From contig JANVCC010000174.1 of the NCBI GenBank assembly GCA_025345505.1, positions 3,940,893-4,004,892 on the forward strand: a DNA stretch of 64,000 nucleotides. Reading direction: 5' to 3'. This DNA is from Todiramphus chloris collaris (lineage: Eukaryota; Chordata; Aves; Coraciiformes; Alcedinidae). Of the stretch, positions 54,121-64,000 are shown piece by piece (the stretch's first letter is position 1; every line of letters begins with the position of its first letter). The notes below the pieces were generated by a model. It saw nothing but the letters and a program-made list of their open reading frames with translations. It had not been told where the DNA came from and did not search any database. The position numbers were made by a program, and so were the translations under genes.

Positions 54121-57100
54121 AAGCTTATTTTTGATGCCTTTTTTCACAAGTGGTACCTGTCTAAACGTCTCAGATGTATTTAAAAGGAGTTGTGTTTTAT
54201 TAGCAATCAAAAGATAAATTTGGGTACAAGATTTAAGTGCCTAAATGGATAAACTGCATTGAAGAATTATTACATATTTGGAACATTCTTATACCTGGTA
54301 AGTTCTGCTTGTTAATATTAAGTAACCATTTACGTATGAACCAGACAGTTTGCAGCTGCAGCCTAATGTTCGTTTGCGTCTTTATAGAGCTGGAAACGCA
54401 GAGTTACTCAGCAATATTAACTGCAAATTAGAATTTACAGTATCAATTTCCAAATCTGTTGTCTTAAGCTCCAAATTTACCAAAATGTATAGATTGAAGA
54501 AAACTAAATTTGCACAGAAAGGATTTCTGAAAATACTTAAGCAGTGCCTACACCTACAGTGATGTTGTGTTATATATATTAGTTTTTTGAAAAGTATTTT
54601 TATCAACAATACAAATATCCAGACATAGATCAAAAGCGTAATAAAGCCTAGCCTTAAAGTTTAAATAGTGACTCTAGAATAACTGTAATAGAAAATACAC
54701 TTTCCTGATAAAGCACACCTCCTACTTATGGTAAACCGTCTGCTTACAATTACTCAGTGTCTATTAGTAACTAATCATTCTGTGGAAGAGAATGGGATGT
54801 TTTGGTAAAATGATTTGCATCAAAGTAGTAAATTTTTTAATGGGAGAAAAATTACTATCTAAGAAGTTAGATAAAGCAAAAGATAACTATGAAATCCCTT
54901 CTCATGGGAGCTGGGAGGAGGGGTGTCAGGGAGCAGGGCAGGGTGTATTCCATCCAAACGGTGACGGGTGTCGCAGCCTGGAGAAGCTCGCCTGGCTGCG
55001 GTTGAGGGTGGGCAGGAGCACGTTGCCATCTGCAGCTCCAGCTGCCGTCAGGTTCTACCTGCCTCTCTAGGTGACAGCAGCAGAGGCAGGATTGCTTTTT
55101 GCTAGACTTTGGTTTAACTGTATTGTATACATTGTAGAGATGGGGAGGGGGAAACAAAAATTACGTGGGAAGGAGGGGGGAAAAAAACAAAACAGAAACC
55201 CTGTGCCATGACATCTCACCTAATTTGGTGTAAAATGCAGGATAAATTGCTAACACTTTCACTTTCTTTACATTAACATATGGTTTTCTCAGGGTACAGC
55301 ATTGTATTAGGTGCTGAACATGACATCTTTCGGATTCACGTCCAAGTCATGAGGTGCTAGGATGAGACTGCCAAAACATTGTTTAAAATTTTCAATTAAT
55401 CGTTGATTAACAATCTGCATTTTGTATCCCCTCATTAGCCAGGATTATGCAGACCTGTGGTTATTTAGTTATATTAATCCCACTCAGATTTCAGTTGTGG
55501 GTTTCTCTCTGTTGGACTGTAGCTTTACATATTAAGCAAAATATGTTTTAATCAGCACTACATAATTTAACCAGTAAGTACTTGCCTCAAATGCCTGGAC
55601 TTTAGATACCTTATGTACTAAAGGAAACATTTACCTTTTAAATGTAATCTGATATTTTTTAATTGCTCCTTCCCCCCCCCCTTTCTCCCTGGCAATTACT
55701 TTATTTACCCTGAATAATTTTTCTTTCAGCATTTTCAACTCCCCTGGTAATAAAACTGATCAATAGTTACCGGAGTGACTGCAGGCAGCTCATGAATGGA
55801 AACACGACAGATTAAGCAGTCCTTTGGTGTGCCAGGGCATAGGACTTTCAAATGGAAATAATAGAAATGTGGGTTGGGTTTTTTTAACCTTTTTTCTAGG
55901 TTTCAGAACACTTTTTGGGAGGGAGGGAAGGAAGAACAGGAGGACACATTTGCTAAACAAACATTGTAAAAACTACTTCACTTTATTTAAAAGGCATTTG
56001 CAATGTTGCTGTGTTGCCAAATAGTTTGCTGGATACAAGTTTGGTTGCTCATGTGCAAGTGTTTGAATAATGTTCTGTTCATGATGAAGGGGAAATTTTT
56101 TATATAAAGTACTTGTTTTATAAATAAAAGAAAAATGAAGGATGTAATTAAATGTGTGTTTTGGGAAAAAAAAATCCTAATATATTGCAAATGGATCTGG
56201 TAATGATATATAGTTGTCTTATTTGAAATAGTAAATGAAAATTCTAGCTAATTTAATGATTGTAAAACAGTAAATATGTTCTTGTAGTTTTGTATAATTA
56301 ATTAGTTGGGATCTTTGCTGACCAGTTTTAATTGTGCAGAAGATGGTATACTAATCCATAACAGCTAAGATCATTTATATTCTTGCACATCTATTAAAGA
56401 CTTTAATGAAAAAGTTAATAGACTGTTATCATTTATCAGTAACCTGAACTATGTCCAACTTGCTCTTTTTTAAGGAGACCCTGTTGTAAATTAAATCTGT
56501 AGGATTTTTCATATACTTTGATGCTGTACTCTGTGTTTTTCTGTACCTCTGGATCACACCTGAAGCATTTTGGAGGTCCAGGGCACAGGTTTGTTGAGAT
56601 GAACAAAGTTCAGCAGCTGCAGGGTTTTTCTATGGAAACTGCACTCTGCTTCCCTGTGTGTGTGACCAGAACAGCCCCCACGCACACCCTCGTACTCCTG
56701 CTGCAGACAGCCCTTTGAGGAGAAACTCATCTGAACTGTCAGGCTGCCTGGAGACAGGGTGTCCTGCATGAACACCCCACCCCCTTCAGTAAACAATTAA
56801 CTGTACCCGGGGGAAAGGAAGAGCCTGCTCCAGTTTATTTCATCCCTTCCATTTGTTGGTACTAAGCTGTCACTAAATATCATTTATTGTTATTCATGGA
56901 AAAGGTTGCTTTTCTCAAGCACAATGTTTTTCTGCTACTGTTAAGTTACCAGAATAGTAGATGAGGCTTCTCAATCCCTTCTAGCCGAAACAAACTCTCA
57001 GGTGTTCTTTAATATCAAACATTGATGGTTTCTAAGGGGGTGACTGGCAGAAAAAGCAGTTTTGTCTGGCTGACTCTATTAAATCTTCCTTTGCATTTCA

Positions 57101-57782
57101 GTATTGTGAAAGTGGCAGAAGTGTTCTTTCTGGAGCCTGAGCAGCTTAGACTAGTCATGGTAAATCGTGTGAATACTGCATTAGAAACATACAAAGTAAG
57201 GTTATGAATTTAGTTGTGTTCCTTCAGAAGGGTAAACCAAACCCCATACCCTTTAACTGGTCTGGGTCTCCTCGTCTTAACACAGATACTCCCAGAAATG
57301 AACTGTATAATCATCAAAGTTGTTACTCAGATATTAAAATCATGAAAGTTGCTAAGCTTGAATAACTTTTTAATTAAAGAGGTCACTAAACTTTTGGATT
57401 AGATTAAGTGATATTTATCTTTTGTTCAGCTGCTTGCTTCTGCACTTAAGAGATTCAGAACAGCTATGGTGAATCAGACAAAACAGGTTCTTCAGGGATT
57501 TACAACAGTAAAATGTTTTCAGGCGTACAGAGACTCATTTCCCTGGTGGTCTCTGGGACATCCTCTAGCACTGTTTTCAGAAGGAGATCTGCTTTACATG
57601 TGTTCTGAGAGAATTTAAAATAAAAAGACCCTCAGACAAGCAGGTGGCACTTGACCTTCTATTGAGTTATTGGTTTGATCCTTAAGTTTGAGAAAAGGAT
57701 GTGCTTCCTTGACATGTCTTTCCTTTTCCTCTGAGAAAGGTTCATCCTTGGCCTTGTTCCCTTGCTCTTCATTCTTCTGGAT
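54121..57782. other. Convergent intergenic region, possible extended 3' UTRs
   Basis: AT-rich sequence between the PRKCZ poly(A) site and the FAAP20 stop codon. It may hold a longer PRKCZ 3' UTR (AATAAA at 54640 and 56123). For FAAP20 on the minus strand, AATAAA complements occur at 56883-56888 and 56834-56839. If both distal sites were used, the two 3' ends would lie within about 0.7 kb of each other. I recognised no separate gene. Confidence 0.6.
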
Positions 57783-57855
57783 TTACCACCGTACATCATC
57801 TGCGCTTTCGGACAAGCACCTGGCAAGATGGCCATCGATATCCAGCTGGGACAGG
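57783..57855 (-). CDS. FAAP20: FAAP20 coding exon 4: UBZ finger, second half
   Basis: Encodes LSQLDIDGHLARCLSESADD and VRW, then TAA, after a split codon. It supplies His292 and Cys296 and the conserved terminal Trp. Acceptor CTTGCAG on the minus strand. The plus-strand and alternative minus-strand frames here are shadows. Confidence 0.94.
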
Positions 57856-60800
57856 CTGCAAGTACAGAGAATTTGTTCAGTGACAAAAGTCAAACCCTTT
57901 GATTTACGCTATTTTTCACCTTCGCTCTTATTTTGTAAGCAATAACTGAAGTGTTTTAGTAGCTCAACGGGCAAGTCCTTCCTGTGCTCTGACACACTCT
58001 CATAGCTGCTCTTGCCTGCTGCTTGGTAGTTTGATATGTCATTTACTAGAGGTACTTGCCTAGACCTTGAGAGCTCCAAATTGAAGAGCAGAGGTGCTCA
58101 GCAGAAGGCATCCAGGTGCATGCTGAGCAGCTACCTGTGTAGCTGGAACAGAGAAGTCTGGATCTTGGAGAGAAAGTGACAGGTATGCAGTTAAGCTGTA
58201 TCACTCAAGTTAGCTTTCCCCTCTTGAGAATGCTGCACTGGAATAGCTTTTGCATTATGAAACACTTCACAAGTAAGTCTTTTCATACTCATGCATTTAA
58301 AACTTCTAATTCTGCCTATAGCAGCAGGGGTTAGCAGAGAGTTCAGAGGTTACCTCCTTTTTGAAGAAATCTAGTCATTATGATCTTCTAACCTGCATTA
58401 GGAATTGGCATTTCTAGCAGTTAAAGTACTTTACAAGTTTTATCTATTTTTGTTACTTTGTCTGTAGAGAATGCATCCAGAACCATTCTGGGGTTTGTAT
58501 ACTGTGGAGATATGTGAAGATAGAAAAACCAACGACCAAGTAACAAAAAAACCCCACAACTTACTTTCCACTGAAACGAGTGAGGCACATGGGACAGCTG
58601 TCAAGCGCTGTCGATGCTTTGCTCTCATTTTCCATCTCCTCGCAGCTCTCAGTTCCAGGTATGCTCAGAAGAGGCTTCTTTTCTGCAGGCCCAGATCTGA
58701 CCTCAGCAAATGAAATCTTCCTTTGCGTTTGAAGCTCTTTCCTATAATTTTCTTTTTTGTTTTCCCTGGTGTTCTGTACACTCCTTCTACAGTGCTGTTG
58801 AAAGCTAAAAGCTTTTGCAGAGCTCTGTGACAATGCCAAGGGGTGTGTAGAATTTCTGTACTGAGGGAGTTTAGATGATTTAGGACTTGCATCCAGTTCT
58901 GAAATACCTTTTGTGTCTCCCCCAGCCATGTTTTTGCCTTGATCTATAGTAGTTACACAGGGAGTTTTCTCAGCTATAGAAGGTAAACTTTTCAGTTCAG
59001 CTGCTTGATCCTGTCCTTGGCTCTGCAGGGGCGGAGGGGAGCTAAGCTCCTCTGGCAATAGACGTTTTTCTTTGCAGAAAGATGGGAATGATACCCACTG
59101 GAAGTCTTTCATTCCGACTGTGAAGACTTCGTGCTGTTGTAGATTCTCTTCCTTGGAACTCTATGACAAGAAACACACACCATGTCTTCAAACAAATGCA
59201 GTTCAATCAACACATAAAACTAAGGCTGAACATACTACAAATATGAACTATGCCGAGGAAGAGAACATTTTATTTACATCCCTCTCCAGTGCTTGCAAAG
59301 CAATCAAGAACTTCCTGGAGGTGATGTGGTTTGTTCCTTCCCTTAACATTTTAGTTGACGCACTAGGGTACGCTATTGAAAACAACAACCTGCTGCTGTC
59401 CAGGAAAAAATATTACTGCAGAAGGACTAGGTTTTGTTACGATACTGGGTGATGCTGCTGCAGCCCTGTCAGGGCTGCTCCTATGTAATTAACCTCTCTT
59501 CGTTTGCCTTTCCTGGCTTCATTCTGGTAGGGAGATGGTAGCGCTTAATGAGCAGTCAGCAGCATCCTGACAGGTTACCCCTTTCCAGCAAAATCTTGTA
59601 AAGAATTTGCTGTACTGCAAAGAAAAGCCCCTACTAGTTGTTCTTACCCTGCCCACCACACAATACTAAGTCACACTGCTAGAAATGGGGACTAAAGAGC
59701 TAAACCCCAACATCTATTTAATGCTGTTTCAGATTGTTTCCCCTGTTAACATCATCAGAGGCTGTCACTGTTGTAAGAAGTCCACAAAGTGCAAACAACG
59801 ACAGAGGACAGCTACCTTTCCAGAGAACTCGGGAAAACTGGGCACTTTCTGCCAGTCTGTGCATTGTAAATCCTGACCGATGTCTTTCAGTAACAAAATC
59901 CATGGTTTTTCACACTCATTTAAATCATCTTTTTCAAACCAGGAACCTCTGTCAGTCAACGTCCTGTAAAGACAGAGACAGTCCAATAGTTTAAGAGGAG
60001 AAGAAAATACTCTGCATTGCTAATTAATTTCTACAGTTTACCTGGATCTCTATAAAAATCCAATTTTAAAAAAGAATGTCTAAAAGCCTTGCTTTCTACT
60101 TGTAACAAATGAGCTGTAGGTATTAGTCTTTACTTCCAAGTGAAACAGTGAAGTGTAGCCACTGTTTTTTTCATCTCAAATACTGAACTTGGCACCTGCT
60201 GAGCACAGAAATGGAAGTGTTTGGGGCAAGGATGGCAATTGTATTGGCTGCCATGTAGGCCTGGTCCTTTGAAATTAGTGATTATCTTTCTAAACAAGGG
60301 GATCTAATCCATTGTAGGAAGGCATTAGGCAGCTGGTTTTATACAAGTAAGGCTGTATAGAGACAGTTTCAAGAGAAGGATGGATTGGTTAATGTGAGGA
60401 GACTATTTCCAGCTTTCCCATTTCTTACTGATGCATTTTCTTGGGTCACTGTCCAGGAATCATGCAGCACTGAGAAGCAACTAGAACCAAGTCTTCCAAG
60501 CCCTGAGAAAGCAGAGCAATCAGCCTTGACGAAGCCTGTTTTTGGAAAGGGCAAGGCTGACGGGTGCTTGCTCCTAACACACTGAAAGAAGAACTGAATC
60601 ACGTGCTGCCTCTTCACTGGGCCTCTCCTCAATCCTTCCTTACTCGAGCATGGGAAAAACAGGAATTATTTCTGGTCTCCTGTGAGTCTTAATTCTGGAG
60701 AAAAGATCATTTCCATCGGTTAACATTTCTCACGGTCCCTGTCCCCGCCGGTGCTGTTCTGTGCACAGCACAGCGGGCCCGGCGTGCTTCACTTCGCAGC

Positions 60801-61132
60801 GGGCTTCTCCGGAGTCGTGGGGCGGCCTGTGACAGCCTCGGCACCGCGCTAGAGCCGCCGCTGCCCCGCAGCCGCGTTCCGTGACCCAGCCGCACCCTGA
60901 GGGCTGGGGGTGCGGGAGCGCAGCGGCCCCTGGCCCGGCTCGGCCCTCCGGCGGGGCTCGGCCCGGCTGCGGCGGCGCAGCTCCCGGCTCCTCCGAGGGA
61001 GCCGTTCCCCGACCCGGCCCGGACTCACTGGCGCCGACGGGGGGGCTCCCGGCCAGGGCTGGGCTCCCGGCTGCAGGCGGCCGGCGCCTTCCTGGGCTTG
61101 AGGCGCAGCTTGGCGGCTCCTTCCTCAGCCAT
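57783..61132 (-). CDS. FAAP20: FANCA-associated protein FAAP20, complete, 4 coding exons
   Basis: Nuclear subunit of the Fanconi anaemia core complex: it binds and stabilises FANCA, and its zinc finger binds ubiquitin at damage sites. Four minus-strand exons join in phase to 306 residues. Residues 1-34 are basic and resemble the human N-terminus in character. GSWFEKDD (41-48) to VPSFPEFSG and EVFTVGMKDFQW correspond to the FANCA-binding part of human FAAP20 (PWFLL, VPSLPAFPG, EVFTVGPKTFSW). The UBZ finger has Cys273, Cys276, His292 and Cys296 with human spacing (X2, X15, X3), followed by SESADDVRW with a terminal Trp306 as in human. The central part is about 125 residues longer than in human (180 residues). 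The start is chosen by its GCCATGG context and similarity; the frame is open further upstream. The neighbour PRKCZ is convergent, as in human. Confidence 0.93.
57856..58564 (-). other. FAAP20: FAAP20 intron 3
   Basis: 0.7 kb, ends GTAAGT and TTGCAG. It splits the zinc finger between its Cys pair and His-Cys pair. No other feature seen. Confidence 0.9.
58565..59160 (-). CDS. FAAP20: FAAP20 coding exon 3: FTVG motif, enlarged linker, first UBZ cysteines
   Basis: A 596-base exon. It starts SSKEENLQQHEVFTVGMKDF, matching the human EVFTVGPKTF segment, and ends DSCPMCLTRFSG with the first zinc cysteine pair. Between them lie about 160 residues rich in Ser, Lys, Glu and Gln, with no recognised domain and probably disordered. 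This linker explains most of the extra length over human. Acceptor GTCATAG; donor AAA followed by GTAAGT. Confidence 0.93.
59161..59815 (-). other. FAAP20: FAAP20 intron 2
   Basis: 0.65 kb, phase 0, with GTAGCT and CATAG ends. No other feature seen. Confidence 0.88.
59816..59963 (-). CDS. FAAP20: FAAP20 coding exon 2: FANCA-binding region
   Basis: Encodes TLTDRGSWFEKDDLNECEKP, then WILLLKDIGQDL to VPSFPEFSGK. The spaced Trp residues and VPSFPEF resemble the human PWFLLGGDERERLW and VPSLPAF segments. Acceptor CTTTACAG; donor AAG followed by GTAGCT. Confidence 0.9.
59964..61028 (-). other. FAAP20: FAAP20 intron 1
   Basis: 1.1 kb, running from the CpG island (donor GTGAGT) into AT-rich DNA. 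No other feature seen. Confidence 0.85.
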
Positions 61133-61690
61133 GGCCGAGGCGCGAGGCGGGCCCGCGGCCCCGCGAGGGGCGGGCGAGGGGCGGGGCCGCCTCCGCGCTC
61201 CTCTCGCCTCGGACGGCGGGCGGGGAAGGAAGGCGGGCGCTGTTCCTCCTGGCGACGGGGCCGCTGCCAGGGCAGGGCCCAGGGCCGCTGGGCGGGCTGC
61301 CCGCGGGGCCGCCAGCTCCCGCTCCGGCCTCGGAGCCGCCCGGGCAGAGCGGCGTGAGGGGAGGGCAAACCCGCCCTGCTCCTGAGGGCAAACCCGCCCT
61401 TCTCCAGCCCCTCCGCTGCGGTCGGCGCCGCGCTGAGCTCGATGGAGGCCTCTGGTACCCTCGGCTGCTGGGCGGTTGCCCTCTGCAGTGACTGAGCTGC
61501 TTTTCCCCATCCAGCCCTCATACCGACACCCTCCTCCAAAGCCATCCCTTCAGGGTTACCTTTAGGCGTTCACCTTTCGGTGTGTGCGGGGCGGCCCCGG
61601 CGGTTCCTCAGGCCGGGCCCGGCGGTGAACGCAGAACGTTCCGGGCCTTGGTGCAGGTGGACGGAAAGCTCTGGGGTTGCTCCATTCTGA
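60740..61690. promoter_or_regulatory. FAAP20: CpG island at the FAAP20 5' end
   Basis: Dense in CpG and G/C, it covers FAAP20 exon 1 and about 0.5 kb upstream of it. No TATA or CCAAT box is evident, which fits a housekeeping promoter with dispersed starts. Long frames on both strands here (up to 271 codons) are by-products of GC richness. Confidence 0.85.
61029..61132 (-). CDS. FAAP20: FAAP20 coding exon 1: basic N-terminus
   Basis: Encodes MAEEGAAKLRLKPRKAP to REPPRRR, an Arg/Lys/Pro-rich start like the human one. The ATG sits in a strong GCCATGG context. The donor is CCA followed by GTGAGT, and the split Gln codon completes in exon 2. The frame stays open to 61510, so a longer N-terminus is not excluded. 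Confidence 0.85.
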
Positions 61691-64000
61691 CCCCCAGGAG
61701 CTGTTTGCCGCGGTAGTACAAAGATTGTTGATCCACATAGTGAAGTAAATTAGGAGCGCATCTCTGATCTCATTTCTTTTTCAGGAGGGAATCTATTAAA
61801 ATGATGCCATTTGCCGTTTTTTTTTGGCGGGAACGTTGCTTGAAATAAAGCTGTCGTGCACCCTTTTCAAAACCAGACATAACAGAGAAATAATGGCAAA
61901 CTTCATAATTCTCAACGGTAGATAAGATCAGAAAGTCAATTTGCAGATGAAATTCTTCACAATCAGTATGAAAATAATTGTACAAGGAGATTAAAAATCC
62001 TGTTTGATAGCAGGTGTTTCTGAGGGGGAGCAGGTACAGGATGCTCTTTTTCATAAAACCAATTTATTAACGGTGAAAGATTAATCCAAGTTTATGTTCC
62101 TTTTCTGCAACTGCATTTATGCAGCACCAAATGTCTTGTGACTGTTGCATCCTTGGACTCAGGCTTAAAAGGAGGCATCGGTATTGACTGCACTATATTA
62201 AAAGTTCTGCCTGTAAGCTGTCCTGGGCACACAGACCTCCAGAAATGTATTCAGTGACAGTTGGCCTGAGTTTCTACATGTCTGGAACAGAGCTGAACCA
62301 GGAAAATGGCATTCAGATACCAGAGTTCACAGGCTGACGTTTGACCTAGGTGGGTAGATTTAACCTGAGCAGAGGCAGGCAGAGCCGTCCAGCCACCTCC
62401 AGCTCTCTGGTGGGGTGAAGAGGATCCAGCTGGACAGCAGCCAGAGACCAGCGAAGCTCCGTCCAGTTTACAGCTTTCCGATGTATCTCAGGTACTTTGT
62501 GCTTCTCTTGAGTCCGTATCTGTAGTGAGAAAAGGTATTTTACTCTATGTAATAACTAATCTTTTAAAAAAACAGTAAGGGGTTTCCTTTTTGTGTAGGA
62601 GTGGGTGTAAAAACCTTAGAAGTGTAAAAGTTTGCTTAGTGACGGGAGCTAAGTTTTTGCAACAGATAGCCCTGCTGAAAAAGAAAAATAATAAAACCCA
62701 GTAGTCATAGTAGAGTGCTAGCATTTCTGCTGTGTCTTAGGCAGACTAAAAAGAGAATTAAGTTCAGGAAGAAAGAAATTACGATCAAAAAGTCAATCGC
62801 TGTCATGCAGACTAACGTTTTCCTTTATTAATATTTGTTACAGCTACTGCAGTACTCAAGAAGTACCAGGACAGTTGCAAACAAGCGTTCTGCCGTTCAT
62901 TCTTGTTGCCATTCAGAAGCTGCTTTGCAGTGAGAGGAAGTGAGATTCCAGGCAGCAGGTCCTCTTTTCCTTCTCTGGTGGGAAAGGCATTCTCCCCGAA
63001 GTTCCAAGCAGAACAAGGTAAGCTGAACAGAGGCAAGGGGTGAATTTGAGGATTTTAGTCCTGTTGCGGAAAGAAAGATGGTGATGGCAGCAGACACAGA
63101 GCAAAGGAAAGCAAGAAGAACTGTATGTAAATAAAGCAAAAAAAAGGTAGATTGAAAGAGGGGATCAGCCATGTAAGTGGTTGAAAATGAGATGATGGTG
63201 AAGGGGTAGAAATTTGATTTCACAACTGCTGATGCTAATGCAAGAGGACAAACCAAATTTCACTTGGGGTTTTTCACCTGAGGGATGTAATGACTGCTAT
63301 GGGTTGTAAGGTAGAGCACTGGTTATCACCACTTGGCGGCAGCAAACAATATGGAAATCTTGCTTTTAAAAAATCTGAGGGGCAGTGAGCGCTCTCAGAG
63401 CGAGCTCATGCCTCGCTGTGTCTTTCTAGGTGTATCCGTGGTCGTGATTGTTTATGCCACAGCTCTTCTTTTGTTGCTGTGATGCTTGGGTTAGTGTTTC
63501 ATAGGTCTTTCGACTCTTTGGTTAATACTCTGACAGTTGCCTGCTCCTGAATCATGCACTGTACCACCAGATTTATTTTGTTAGATATGACTTCTCCTGA
63601 AACAGCAATCAGAAGTGGAGTCTGGTTTTCGTGATGAAGGTGCTGCTGTGTGGTGCTGTTAGTCCCATGAGTCGTGCGCTACAGCATTTGCTAAAGCTTT
63701 GTGATGGCTGAGCCTAAAAAATGGTTATGGTGTAGTAAGGGCCACAAGTGAAAGAATACAAGGAAATCAGTGAAAATTACTACTGCAGCTGCTGATTGTA
63801 AAAAACCAAAGGGAAGAACCTTGCTTCTGTAGCAGCTATACCTTATAGTGGTTTTCTGTTTTGTGGCTCTAACTGAACACTTTGTGCTGTAATGTTTTTT
63901 CCCCTTGTTACCTGTTTACTGCGTAGCCGTTGTAACCCGTGAGGGCAGGCATGTCAGGGAACGCTTTCATTCCTGCGCGCTCTGCTTCTGTGACTGCCTG
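61691..64000. other. Intergenic region beyond FAAP20
   Basis: AT-leaning sequence. Open frames reach only 119 codons (62897-63256, minus strand), with no recognised motif or splice structure. In human the next gene on this side is SKI, but no SKI exon is visible. A CTCF-like motif lies at 63328-63342. Confidence 0.6.
63328..63342 (+). promoter_or_regulatory. Weak CTCF-like motif
   Basis: CCACTTGGCGGCAG resembles the CTCF core CCASYAGRKGGCAS with two mismatches. It lies about 1.6 kb upstream of the FAAP20 CpG island. Motif evidence only. Confidence 0.2.

Noticed and set aside
57659..57945. Frames on both strands over the last FAAP20 exon
   Set aside because: Shadows of the true exon, whose frame gives the UBZ His-Cys half and the terminal Trp.
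60730..61545. 271-codon minus-strand frame in the second CpG island
   Set aside because: Same cause; the FAAP20 exon uses a different frame, supported by similarity and splice phase.
62897..63256. 119-codon minus-strand frame beyond FAAP20
   Set aside because: Hydrophobic stretches come from T-rich DNA; several overlapping frames and no supporting splice sites or family match.

Overview
The window is vertebrate nuclear DNA, most likely from a bird. It is AT-leaning, and introns and intergenic DNA make up most of it. Two CpG islands mark the promoters of two recognisable genes, and one intron carries a CR1-type LINE fragment, the LINE family typical of birds and reptiles. The longest ORFs mostly lie in the CpG islands or in introns; the true coding sequence is in short exons, which I assembled by splice sites, reading phase and similarity to known families.

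Layout. 1-8960 is upstream intergenic sequence in which I found no gene. 8960-10580 is a CpG island with an array of six same-orientation CCAAT boxes, taken as the promoter of PRKCZ (atypical protein kinase C zeta). The gene runs on the + strand. Its start codon is at 11207 and its stop ends at 53699, with 18 coding exons that join in phase into 1,776 nt (591 codons plus stop). Every domain is intact: PB1, pseudosubstrate, C1 zinc finger, kinase and AGC C-terminal tail. A poly(A) signal lies at 54096-54101. 57783-61132 on the - strand is FAAP20, the FANCA-binding subunit of the Fanconi anaemia core complex. It has four coding exons (306 codons plus stop) and a UBZ-type zinc finger split between the last two, and it starts in a second CpG island (60740-61690). 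61690-64000 is intergenic, with no gene recognised.

The two genes are convergent neighbours, in the same order and orientation as human PRKCZ-FAAP20 on 1p36. Their jobs are unrelated (cell polarity and NF-kB-type signalling versus DNA crosslink repair), so this is conserved synteny and not a functional cluster.

I found no wholly new system. The points most worth a second look are the six-box NF-Y array, a GC-AG intron forced by reading phase, a start-stop AUG-UGA uORF just before the PRKCZ start, two CpG-enriched patches inside PRKCZ introns that could be internal (PKM-zeta-type) promoters, a 248-codon antisense ORF over one of these patches, and a much enlarged central region of FAAP20.
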